Assembly (NCBI GenBank): GCA_028826165.1
Contig: JAPDFW010000081.1
Coordinates: 386,001-450,000, forward strand
Length of the DNA stretch: 64,000 nt
Source of the DNA: Anaeramoeba ignava
Taxonomy: Eukaryota; Metamonada; Anaeramoebidae
Direction: 5' to 3'
The notes below the pieces were generated by a model, which saw nothing but the letters and a program-made list of their open reading frames with translations, was not told the origin of the DNA and ran no database searches. Numbering within the stretch: position 1 is the first letter of the stretch; the number at the start of each line of letters is the position of its first letter. A program made the translations under genes and the position numbers. Below, in pieces: positions 42,529 to 53,766 of this stretch.

Positions 42529-43428
42529 ATGTCTTTTGAAATTAATTGGGAAAAGGTTAATAATCCAGAACAAACTAGAAAAACACATGAAAAATTATCT
42601 GAAAAAATGAAATCTTTACAAAAACCTGATTTTCTTGGAGAAATTAATATTTCTTCATTAAAGTAAATAAATAAATAAAAATATTTATTTATATTTAAAA
42701 ATTTTCAAATTGAAATTCAAAAAAAATTAATTTGGATGTTTTTTATAAGATTTGGTGAAAAACCTAAAATTAGATTTCTTGGAATTATAAATACTCCTGA
42801 AAATGTTAAAAAAAGAATAATCGAACAAACAGAAAATTCTTTAGAGATGAAGAAAAATATTTCACAAATTATGAATAAAGTAGAAAATATTAAATTGAAA
42901 AATATTAAATTGAAAAATATTAAATTGAAAAATATTAAATTGAAAAATATTAAATTGAAAAATATTAAATTGAAAAATATTAAATTGAAAAATATTTTTT
43001 GACAGTTTTTCCAAAAATTTCAAAAAGAAATTAAACCAATTGATTTTGTTCTTCAAGTTTCAGCAGATTTATCAAATGTTATAGAATTCACAATAGAAAC
43101 TGAACTTGTTGTCAATTGGCCAACTCCTAAATTCATTTCACTTCCAATAAAATTAACTGTGAAAAATATTGGAATGAAATCAATTATAAATGTTGTTGTT
43201 TTTAATGAAAAAATGGGTATTTATTTAGATTCAGATGAAGATGCAAATAAAAAACCATTAGAAATGGAAATTCAAGCAGCTATTGGAGATCAATCAAAAG
43301 GAGTTTTACAAAATTTAGAAAAAGTTCAAAATTTTATGGTTGAAGCAATTAATACAATTATTAAAGATAAATTTGTATTTCCAAATATATTTTTATTTGA
43401 TGAAATTATTAGTGAGAAAATGAAATGA
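42529..43428 (+). CDS. SMP-domain protein, Mdm12-like (ERMES subunit candidate)
   Basis: Three exons: 42529-42662, 42750-42879, 43006-43428 (228 residues). The start MSFEINWEKV resembles the conserved N-terminus of Mdm12. ISSLKFGEKPKIRFLGIINT then corresponds to the 'xFGxxPPxIxxLxIxD' region of SMP domains. The third exon has the strand pattern ELVVNWPTPKFISLPIKLTVKNIGMKS and the terminal helix with NTIIKDKFVFPNIFLF. In fungi Mdm12 is a lipid-transfer bridge between ER and mitochondria within ERMES. Assignment is by pattern memory, and another SMP protein such as Mmm1 without its membrane anchor is possible. Intron 2 contains a 15-bp tandem repeat that is stop-free until a TGA at 43001, so it could be mistaken for coding. 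Confidence 0.72.
42880..43005. repeat. 15-bp repeat intron 2 of the Mdm12-like gene
   Basis: 126 bp with about eight copies of AATATTAAATTGAAA, from GTAGAA at 42880 to GACAG at 43005. Confidence 0.85.
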
Positions 43429-43525
43429 AAAATTTTGGGAAATTTCTTTTTTTTGTTTTTATTTTCCTTTTAAAAAAAAATTTGAATTGAAATTGAAATT
43501 GAAATTGAAATTGAAAAAAAAAAAC

Positions 43526-46500
43526 TCAAATTAATTCTTTTGCTTTTTTAATCATCTCTTCAATATCAAATTGGTTGTTTTTATTGAGCCAATTCATTGA
43601 TTTTTGAACAAGTAAATTCCATTCCACTTTTTTATCATCAAATTTAACTTGCAAAAAAGCAATAACCAAAACAGTCATCCAAACATCTTCAGGAACATTA
43701 CCAGGTTTCTCCTTAAGCAGTTTATCTTTATCACCAAGAAGCGAATACAAATCTTTAGAAGGAGACCAAGATCCATTAGCATCTTGCATTCCAATAATCT
43801 TATCCATTAATTTTGGATCAACTAAATTTGCCAGTTCAACTTTTTGAATTTCTTTTTTGCTTTCTTCTTGTTTTTTCTGTTGTTGTTCTTGCAGTTTCTT
43901 GATTTTTTCTATTCTTTTTTTCTGTGATTCAGTTAATTCAGCTTCTTGTCTTTTAATTTGGGGTTGAGAATTAGAATTAGAATTAGAATCGCCTCTCATT
44001 CTCAAAACAAGATGCAAAGTGGATTCTTTTTGTACATTATAATCTGCAAGACTTCTTCCCGATTCGAGTTGTCTGCCTGCAAAAACAAGTCTGATTTGGT
44101 CTGTAGGAATTCCTTCTTTGTCTTGAATTTGCTGTTTAACTTCATCAACAGAGTCTGAAGGATCAAAACTGAAAGTGATTGTTTTTCCAGTTAAAGTCTT
44201 AACAAAACCTTGAGTTGATCCGCCACCAACATATCCGTTATTTTGGGAATTATTGTATGTGCGAGGAACATATGGTTTGTAGATGGGAACTCTTTTAAGA
44301 GCCATTTCTTCTTGCGAAGTTTTGTCCTCATTTTCAACAACAGCAACAAAACTAGTAAAAGGTGTCACCATATCATTTGCCAATCCAAGTGAAAGAATTT
44401 CTTTATCCACAATTTCTTGAGTAGCTCCATCAATCAAAGCGCCATCGCTGGTGTGGTGTTTGCTGTTTTTGTTCTGGAGATCGTTGATCATTTGCTTGGC
44501 GACAATATATTGAATTGATCTATTGTGGATCGCACTTGATTTTGGATCGAGCTTGATGCTCCACGAAACTGGCTTTCCATCAGGATCATTTGCTGCAAGA
44601 ACAAGTTCGCCTGGAGTGTCGTCTTGAAGTATTGCGTATATAGTGTAAGTCATATCTGGCGTGATTTGGTAGAGATGATGAGGAGATACAAAAACAGGTT
44701 CTTTCATGTTTTTCCATTCAAGATGAATATTTGAATACAATCCTGTAAACGCGCTCGCAAGTTGTCTCATAACCTTGGAGCGGATATCCTCGTTTCCAAT
44801 AATAAATTCATATTGACCGTTGCCGAGTTTGGCGATTCCTTCAACAAGTTCTCGAGAAACACCGTCTCCAATTCCGAAAGTGAAAAAAGTGGAATTTGAT
44901 GCGTTCTGTTTGACTAATGATAAGACCTGCTCAGTATTCATCACAGCACCATCTGTAAGAACAAAGACCAATCTGGGATAGTCTTTCAAAGGGGGTTTTG
45001 AAAGGATGTGTCTGAGAGGCGCAAGTAGTTCAGTTCCTCCGAGATTTGCATCAAGTATCTCGTTTTTCTCTTTTGCAATCTTCAGGTTTTTGTTGTTATA
45101 TTTAACGCTCCCATCTTTGAAAAGGATTTCGTAATTGCTTCCAAAGCCAATTACATTGAATAAACAAGATTCAGGGATGGAATGAAGTAAGATATTCATC
45201 GTTTCTTTCACAGCTTGTATTCGGCTCCCCATCATCGAACCCGAGCGATCCAGCAGGAAAATCAACTCCGCCTTTTTCATTTCTGTGGTTTTTTCTGGGA
45301 TAAACTTGCAAATGGTTGAGTATGTGTTGTTGTAACATCCAATGATTGCTTTTTGATTTTTTGGATCATCTGTTTCAATTTCAAGTACAAAATCTTTTCC
45401 GAAATCAGAGTCTTCAAATTTGAAGTGGAAATCAGCGTTTTTGTCTTGGATAGATGATTTGATTTCGTGTGTTGTGGAGACAATATTTTTTATTGTGCTA
45501 TTTGTTGATATTTTTCCTTTGATTTGAATTCCATAAAGATATTCTTGATTTTCATCTTCAAAAATATTTGCTTTATTTGAAATGTAAACTGGATTGATTA
45601 TTTCTGAGTGTTTCATATCATTAGCGTCGAAATCCACTGGGAGATATCTTGGGATTATTGTTGTTGGAATGAAAAGTTGGGATTTGTTTAATTCTTTTGA
45701 GCGGAGTTCAGTTACGTATTTGATTTTGATTACGCATTGACTTTTTGGAAGGAGATTTCCAATATCTGTTGAAAGCACTTCTCTTGATTTTTGGCTTACT
45801 ACGACACTTTTTTTTTTAAAATTGAATTAAAATTAATATAAAATTGATTTAAAATTTTTTCGATTTGATTTAAAATTGATATAAAATTGATATAAAATTT
45901 GATTTAAAATTGATATAAAATTGATTTAAAATTAATTTAAAATTAATATAAAATTGATATAAAATTGATATAAAATTGATATAAAATTGATATAAAATTG
46001 ATATAAAATTAATATAAAATTGATTTAAAATTTTTTCGATTTGATTTAAAATTGATATAAAATTAATTTAAAATTGATTTAAAATTGATTTAAAATTGAT
46101 TTAAAATTGATTTAAAATTGATTTAAAATTGATTTAAAATTGATTTAAAATTGATATAAAATTGATATAAAATTGATTTAAAATTGATATAAAATTAATA
46201 TAAAATTGATTTAAAATTGATTTAAAATTGATATAAAATTGATTTAAAATTGATATAAAATTGATATAAAATTGATATAAAATTGATTTAAAATTGATTT
46301 AAAATTGATATAAAATTGATTTAAAATTGATTTAAAATTGATTTAAAATTAATATAAAATTGATTTAAAATTAATTTAAAATTGATTTAAAAATTAATAT
46401 AAAATTGATATAAAATTAATATAAAAATTGATATAAAATTGATATAAAATTGATATAAAATTAATATAAAATTAATATAAAATTGATTTAAAATTGATTT

Positions 46501-48903
46501 AAAAATTAATATAAAATTGATTTAAAATTGATTTAAAATTGATATAAAATTGATTTAAAATTGATATAAAATTGATATAAAATTGATATAAAATTAATAT
46601 AAAATTAGTATAAAATTGATTTAAATTTTGATATAAAAATTGATATAAAATTGATATAAAATTGATATAAAATTGATTTAAAATTGATTTAAAATTAATA
46701 TAAAATTAATATAAAATTGATTTAAAAAATATAAAATTAAATATAAAATTGATATAAAATTGATTTAAAATTGATTTAAAATTGATATAAAATTGATATA
46801 AAATTAATTTAAAATTGATTTAAAATTGATTTAAAATTGATTTAAAATTGATATAAAATTGATATAAAAATTGATTTAAAAATTGATATGATAAAAATTG
46901 ATTTAAAATTGATTTAAAATTGATTTAAAATTGATTTAAAATTGATTTAAAATTGATTTAAAATTGATATAAAATTGATTTAAAATTGATTTAAAATTGA
47001 TTTAAAAATTAATATAAAATTGATATAAAATTGATTTAAAATTGATATAAAATTAATTTAAAATTGATTTAAAATTGATTTAAAAATTGATTTAAAATTG
47101 ATTTAAAATTGATTTAAAATTGATATATAAAAATTGATATAAAATTGATATAAAAATTGATTTAAAATTAAATTAAAATTAATATAAAATTAATATAAAA
47201 TTGATATAAAATGATATAAAATTGATATAAAATTGATTTAAAATTGAATAAAAATTGATATAAAATTAATATAAAATTGATTTAAAATTGATATAAAAAT
47301 TGATTTAAAATTGATATAAAATTGATATAAAATTGATATAAAATTAATTTAAAATTGATTTAAAATTGATTTAAAATTGATTTAAAATTGATATAAAATT
47401 GATTTAAAATTGATTTAAAATTGATTTAAAATTGATTTAAAATTGATTTAAAATTGATTTAAAATTGATATAAAATTGATATAAAATTGATATAAAATTG
47501 ATTTAAAATTAAATTAAAATTAATATAAAATTAAATATAAAATTGATATAAAATTGATATAAAATTAATTTAAAATTGATTTAAAATTGATTTAAAATTA
47601 ATATAGAATTGATATAAAATTGATATAAAATTGATATAAATTTGATTTAAAATTGATTTAAAATTGATATAAAATTGATATAAAATTAATATAAAAATTG
47701 ATATAAAATTGATTTAAAATTGATTTAAAATTGATTTAAAATTGATATAAAATTTTTCGATTTGATTTAAAATTGATATAAAATTAATATAAAATTGATA
47801 TAAAATTAATATAAAAATTGATTTAAAATTGATTTAAAATTAATATAAAAATATATAAAATTGATATAAAATTAATTTAAAATTGATTTAAAATTAATAT
47901 AAAATTGATATAAAATTGATATAAAATTGATATAAAATTGATTTAAAATTGATTTAAAATTGATTTAAAATTGATTTAAAATTGATATAAAATTGATATA
48001 AAATTGATATAAAATTGATTTAAAAATTGATATAAAATTGATATAAAATTAATTTAAAATTAATATAAAATTGATTTAAAATTGATTTAAAATTGATATA
48101 AAAATTGATTTAAAATTGATTTAAAATTGATATAAAATTGATATAAAATTGATTTAAAATTGATTTAAAATTAATATAAAATTGATTTAAAATTAATATA
48201 AAATTGATTTAAAATTGATTTTAAAATTGAATTAAAAATTGATATAAAATTGATTTAAAATTGATATAAAATTGATATAAAATTGATATAAAATTGATAT
48301 AAAATTGATTTAAAATTGATTTAAAATTGATTTAAAATTGATTTAAAATTGATATAAAATTGATTTAAAATTGATATAAAATTAATATAAAATTGATATA
48401 AAATTGATTTAAAATTAATATAAAATTGATATAAAATTGATATAAAATTGATATAAAATTGATATAAAATTGATTTAAAATTAATTTAAAATTGATTTAA
48501 AATTAATATAAAATTAATATAAAATTGATTTAAAATTGATATAAAATTAATATAAAATTGATATAAAATTGATATAAAATTGATATAAAATTAATTTAAA
48601 ATTGATATAAAATTACCCTGTATTGCCAATAGAAATCGCATCTTGATAAATATTTTGAGCTTTTTCTTTTTCTTTTATTTTTGCAACAACATGTTTTTCA
48701 TTCAAATAAACTTCCAAACCACAAACAGAACAATTAGAATCAACTGGGAAAACAAAAACAGATTCAAGAGGAGAATCATCATCATTAAAATATTTTTGAA
48801 CCACAGTTACCAAAGCACTTGAATCAGAAATTTCAGTTGAGTAAGTAGTATTAATTAAAGGAATCGGAATTGAGGAATTTTTTTCATAAAGACCAATTTG
48901 CAT
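43526..48903 (-). CDS. VIT - vWA - ubiquitin-like domain protein
   Basis: Two exons: 48903-48617 and 45806-43526 (855 residues), separated by a 2.8-kb repeat intron. The VIT domain spans the junction ([33 protein letters not shown], then [20 protein letters not shown]). The vWA domain has a complete [14 protein letters not shown], a Thr in GGTELLAPL, and the Asp in VLTDGA. Residues near 625-700 are a ubiquitin-like domain ([52 protein letters not shown]). A charged coil and a C-terminal VIT-vWA tail domain ([19 protein letters not shown]) end the protein. VIT-vWA proteins mediate adhesion or intracellular assembly. The ubiquitin-like part ends GD, not GG, and has Arg in place of Lys48, so it is a fixed domain and not a conjugating tag. 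GC is high in exon 2. Confidence 0.9.
43990..44214 (-). other. Ubiquitin-like domain inside the vWA protein
   Basis: About 75 residues closely matching ubiquitin. Lys11, Lys27, Lys33 and Lys63 equivalents are kept; Lys29 is Gln, Lys48 is Arg, Ile44 is Val, and the C-terminal GlyGly is GlyAsp followed by a serine/asparagine linker. Confidence 0.85.
45807..48616. repeat. 2.8-kb intron of the vWA-ubiquitin-like gene: 11-bp TTTTAWATYAA repeat
   Basis: The largest intron in the window. The plus strand reads TTRATWTAAAA in tandem with few interruptions; in the transcript this is TTTTAWATYAA. A landmark TTTTTCGATTTG occurs three times (CG at 45861, 46037 and 47758). The intron is bounded by GTAATTTT (minus strand, 48616) and an A-run ending AAAG at 45807. 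Confidence 0.93.
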
Positions 48904-49226
48904 TTTTTTGGATTTAAATTAAATTTTTTGATTTAATTTTGTTTTTTTTAAAAAATAAAAAAATAAAAAAAAGATAAAAAAATAAAAGTGAATTTCTTAT
49001 TTTTTTTTCTGTTTTTTTTGCTTTTAATCTTATCTAATGAATTGTTATTTATTGTCCAAATTCTCTTTTTATTAAATAAAATAAATATTTTAATCAAAAA
49101 AAAGAGAAAAAAAATAAAAATTACTAATTATTATATAAAAATTATTAATTAAATAAAAAAAAAATAAAAAAAATAAAAATCAAAAATTTTCATTTTTTTT
49201 TTCTTTTCTTCATTCCAAAATCTAAA
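48904..49226. promoter_or_regulatory. 323-bp bidirectional promoter region of the vWA and thioredoxin-UBX genes
   Basis: A- and T-rich with no open frame of note. On the plus side TTTTCATTTTTTTT has its A at 49192, 35 bp before the ATG at 49227. On the minus side no TCAT element is found in the first 60 bp, one of the few exceptions in the window. The segment at about 49020-49070 is slightly less repetitive but shows no RNA-gene signature that I can identify. Confidence 0.4.
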
Positions 49227-52200
49227 ATGAGTTCGAAAGTAATACATATTCATTCGGAAAAAGATCTTGAGGATTACCTAAACACACCTGATAAGTTAGT
49301 AATACTTGACTGGTCTGCCTCATGGTGTAAGATTTCTTAATCTCAAAGAGAGAAGAAATCAAGATGAAAATAACGATAATAAATAAATATTTAATAAAGG
49401 TGGTCCATGCGTTATGATTGCGCCTCATTATGACACTTTAAGTCTTGAATATCCGAATGCGATTTTCCTTCATATTGATGTAGAAGAATTGAGACAATGT
49501 TCTGAACGTTATTTTATAAGAGCAATGCCTACTTTTATGTTTTTTAAAAATAAAACTAAAGTTGGTGAATTTAAAGGTGCTGATCTTAATTCTTTAAAAC
49601 GTTTTATTCAGGAGAATTATACAGAAGCTACTGTTTGTTATCTTATTTTGTTTTTCTTTTAAAAATTATTCCAACTTTATTATTAAAAAACAAAAAAAAA
49701 ATTCCAAATTTAATTTTCAAACCAAATACAATTTTAAATTCAATTTAATATTACTATTAAAATTAAAATCAATATTTAAATTAAAATTAGAATTCATTTA
49801 TAAATTTAAAATCAATATTAAAATTAAAATTCATTTATAAATTAATATTACTATTAAAATTAAAATTAAAATTAAAATTAAAATTAAAATTAATATTAAA
49901 ATCAAAATTAAAATTAAAATTAAAATTAAAATTCATTTATAAAATTAATATTAAAATTAAAATTAAAATTAAATTTAAAATTAAAATTTAAATTAAAATT
50001 AAAATTAAAATTAAAATTAAAATTAAAATTAAAATTAAAATTAAATTTAAAATTAAAATTAAAATTAAATTTAAAATTAAAATTAAAATTCATTTATAAA
50101 ATTAAAATTAAAATTAAATTTAAAATTAAAAAGTTCTCTGGAAAAGGAAATAGATTAGGTGGAGGAGGAGAAACCCAAATAAAACCATCAATTAATCAAC
50201 AAGAAGAACGACCGAATCCAGTACTTCTTAAAGAACTTTTAGAAATGGGATTTGATCAAAACAAAGCAAGAAAAAGTTTAATAGAAACAAAAAACGAAGG
50301 ATTAGATCTAGCAATTAATTGGATTATGGATAATACAGTTGATGAAGATGAACAAGACCAAAATCAAGAACAAAAAAAAGATCAAGAACAAAATCAAGAC
50401 CAAAATCAAGATCAACAAAATCAAGACCAAAATCAAGATCAAGAACAGAAAAAAGATCAAGAACAAGAAGATAAACAACTTCAAGAAGAAATTAATAAAG
50501 AAATTGAACAATTTCAAAAAGAAAGTGAAAATCCAAATCAAGAATTATCTTTTGAAGAAAGACAAGAAATGTATTAAAAAATCAATTTTATATCAATTTT
50601 AAATCAATTTTATATTAATTTTAAATCAATTTTAAATCAATTTTAAATCAATTTTATATTAATTTTATATCAATTTTATATCAATTTTATATTAATTTTA
50701 AATCAATTTTATATCAATTTTATATTAATTTTATATCAATTTTAAATCAATTTTATATCAATTTTATATCAATTTTATATTAATTTTATATTAATTTTAT
50801 ATCAATTTTAAATCAATTTTAAATTAATTTTATATCAATTTTAAATCAATTTTATATCAATTTTATATCAATTTTAAATCAATTTTATATTAATTTTAAA
50901 TCAATTTTAAATCAATTTTATATTAATTTTAAATCAATTTTAAATCAATTTTATATTAATTTTAAATCAATTTTAAATCAATTTTATATTAATTTTAAAT
51001 CAATTTTTTATATCAATTTTATATCAATTTTAAATCAATTTTATATCAATTTTATATTAATTTTATATCAATTTTATATCAATTCTATATTAATTTTATA
51101 TCAATTTTAAATCAATTTTAAATTAATTTTATATCAATTTTTAAATCAATTTTAAATCAATTTTATATCAATTTTAAATCAATTTATATCAATTTTATAT
51201 TAATTTTATATCAATTTTATATCAATTTTAAATCAATTTTATATCAATTTTATATCAATTTTAAATCAAATTTTAAATTAATTTTATATCAATTTTAAAT
51301 CAATTTTATATCAATTTTTATCAATTTTATATCAATTTTATATTAATTTTAAATCAATTTTAAATCAATTTTATATTAATTTTAAATCAATTTTAAATCA
51401 ATTTTATATTAATTTTAAATCAATTTTAAATCAATTTTTATCAATTTTAAATCAATTTTATATCAATTTTTATATTAATTTTAAATCAATTTTATATTAA
51501 TTTTATATATCAATTTTATATCAATTTTAAATCAATTTTATATTAATTTTATATCAATTTTATATCAATTTTTTATATTAATTTTATATCAATTTTAAAT
51601 CAATTTTATATTAATTTTTATATCAATTTTTATATTAATTTTATATTAATTTTATATCAATTTTAAATCAATTTTATATAATTTTAAATCAATTTTATAT
51701 CAATTTTATATCAATTTTATATCAAATCAATTTTATATCAATTTTATATCAATTTTATATCAATTTTTAAATCAATTTTATATCAATTTTATATCAAATT
51801 TAAATCAAATTTAAATTAATTTTATATTAATTTTAAATCAATTTTATATCAATTTTATATCAATTTTATATCAATTTTAAATCAATTTTAAATCAATTTT
51901 TAAATCAATTTTAAATCAATTTTTTATATCAATTTTATATCAATTTTATATTAATTTTATATTAATTTTAAATCAATTTTATATCAATTTTATATCAATT
52001 TTATATCAAATTTATATTAATTTTATATCAATTTTATATTAATTTTATATCAATTTTAAATCAATTTTATATTAATTTTATATCAATTTTATATCAATTT
52101 TAAATCAATTTTAAATCAATTTTATATCAATTTTAAATAAATTTTATATTAATTTTATATCAATTTTATATTAATTTTATATTAATTTTAAATCAATTTT

Positions 52201-53371
52201 ATATTAATTTTATATCAATTTTATATCAATTTTAAAATCGGAAAAAATTTTATGTTGAATAGAATGAATAAAAGAATTCAAGAATTAAGAAGGAAAAAAG
52301 CAGAGCAAGCTAAGAAAAAAGAATTAGAAGATGAAATAAAAAGAAGAGAGCAAGGTAAAAAAGCAGCTCAATCTCATGAATTATTAGAACAAACAAAAAG
52401 AGAAGTTGCAATCGCAGAAAAAAAGAAAGAAAAAAGAGAAAAAATACTTGAAAAACAAAGAATTCTTGCAAGAATTGAACAAGATAAAAAAGAAAGAAAT
52501 GCTGTAATTCAATTTTTATTATTTAAAAATTTATAACAAAAATAAAATAATTATTTTATTGCTTTTATTTAATAAAGAAATGGGGAAAAATTAAAGAAGA
52601 ACAAAAACAAGAACAAGAATCAAAACCTATTATTAAACAATCTTATAATGAATCCAAAATTAGAGTAAAATAATTTTATCTAAAATCGGATAAAAATTTA
52701 TTTATAATTTTATTTATAATTTTATTTATAATTTTATTTATAATTTTATTTATAATTTTATTTATAATTTATTTTATAATTTTATTTATAATTTATTTTA
52801 TAAATTTATTTATAATTTTATTTAAAATTTTATTTATAAATTTATTTATAATTTTTTTTATAATTTTATTTATAATTTTATTTATAATTTTATTTAAAAT
52901 TTTATCTAAAATCGGATAAAAATTTATTTATAATTTTATTTATAATTTATTTTATAATTTTATTTACAATTTATTTTATAATTTATTTTATAATTTTATT
53001 TATAATTTATTTTTAGTTCCGATTACCAAATGGTCAACTTATTACTGGAGACTTTAAACCAACTGATACAATTTATACTCTTATTGAATTTTTAAATCAA
53101 CAACCAGAAATTTATGGAACTCAATTTATTTTAGTTGATACAGTCCCACCAAGAAGAGTAAATAATATTAAAATCTTTATTTAAAATCTTTATTTAAAAT
53201 ATTTATTTAAAATCTTTATTTAAAATCTTAATTTAAAATCTTTATTTAAAATATTTAAAATTTTAATTTAAAATTTTAATTTAGAAATTTACTGCAAAAG
53301 ATGTAACACTCACACTTTCTTCAGCAGGTCTTGTTCCAACTGGTTCATTAATCGTTTCAAAAAGAAATTAA
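49227..53371 (+). CDS. Thioredoxin - UBA - UBX protein (predicted p97/Cdc48 cofactor)
   Basis: Seven exons: 49227-49326, 49400-49632, 50134-50570, 52263-52503, 52578-52664, 53017-53157, 53285-53371 (441 residues). Residues 1-110 are a thioredoxin domain resembling TXNL1, with the active site WCGPC split by intron 1 and the cis-proline motif AMPTFMFF. After SGKGNRLGG comes a UBA domain (LLKELLEMGFDQNKARKSL to NWIMDN). An acidic Q/D/E run follows, then a long charged coiled coil like that of UBXN1, and a UBX domain (RLPNGQLITGDFKPTDT, TVPPRRKFTAKDVTLTLSSAGLVP). UBX domains bind p97/Cdc48 and UBA binds ubiquitin, so the protein may bring a disulfide reductase to p97 substrates. Donors in exons 1 and 3 are placed by frame (GTAAGA, GTATTA). 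Three introns are repeat-filled. Confidence 0.9.
49633..50133. repeat. Hexamer-repeat intron 2 of the thioredoxin-UBX gene
   Basis: 501 bp, mainly AAAATT units interrupted by ATTCATTTATAAA segments, from GTTTGT at 49633 to AAAAAG at 50133. Confidence 0.88.
50571..52262. repeat. 1.7-kb intron 3 of the thioredoxin-UBX gene: 11-bp TTTTAWATYAA repeat
   Basis: From the donor GTATTA to the acceptor GAATAG the intron is the same 11-mer, in the same four variants, as the introns at 24361-26078 and 45807-48616, with more single-base length errors. Sense relative to transcription matches the vWA intron and is opposite to the RNA ligase intron. Confidence 0.93.
52665..53016. repeat. 12-bp repeat intron 5 of the thioredoxin-UBX gene
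   Basis: 352 bp of ATAATTTTATTT units. The donor-proximal block ATCTAAAATCGGATAAAAAT occurs at about 52679 and again at about 52904. Confidence 0.88.
53158..53284. repeat. 11-bp repeat intron 6 of the thioredoxin-UBX gene
   Basis: 127 bp of ATCTTTATTTA/AAATCTTTATTT-type units ending AATTTAG. Confidence 0.7.
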
Positions 53372-53766
53372 AATTAAATTCAAAAAAGAAAAAAGGAAAA
53401 TCGGAAAAAATTTTAATTTTAATTTTCTCTTTTCTCTTTTTTACTTTTTTTTTCTTCAATTTGGGAATAAATTTCTCTTCAAATTTCTTTTTAAATTTGA
53501 TTTCAAATTTCTTTTCAATTTCTTTTTAAATTTGATTTCAAATTTCTCTTCAAATTTCTTTTTAAATTTCTTTTAAATTTATTTTTAAATTTGATTTTAA
53601 ATTTGATTTTAAATTTGATTTTAAATTTGATTTTAAATTTGATTTTTAAATTTGATTCGTTAAAATTAAAATTTTTTTAACGGTTTTATTGTTTTATTTT
53701 TATTTTTATTTTTTTATTTTTTTATTTTTTTATTTTTTTCTTGTTATTTTTATTTAAAAAAAAAAT
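53372..53766. other. Intergenic region with AAATTTGATTTT repeats and a hairpin
   Basis: 395 bp. The central part (about 53470-53650) is a 12-bp repeat of AAATTTGATTTT/AAATTTCTTTTT type. An inverted repeat, CGTTAAAA at 53658-53665 with TTTTAACG at 53675-53682, surrounds a 9-bp loop. The last 90 bp before the borealin-like gene are TTTTTA runs without a TCAT element. Confidence 0.6.

Noticed and set aside
42886-43004. Coding K-L-K-N-I repeat in the Mdm12-like gene
   Set aside because: The 15-bp repeat is open in the coding frame but ends at a TGA before the conserved third exon, and splicing at GTAGAA/GACAG joins the SMP domain in frame.
49020-49090. Possible small RNA gene in the 48904-49226 gap
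   Set aside because: Slightly less repetitive sequence, but no cloverleaf, box C/D or H/ACA signature or terminator could be identified by eye.
6197-52262. Centromeric satellite or telomere-like arrays
   Set aside because: Each array begins at a GT donor and ends at an AG acceptor between exons of one recognisable protein, and the units differ between introns.
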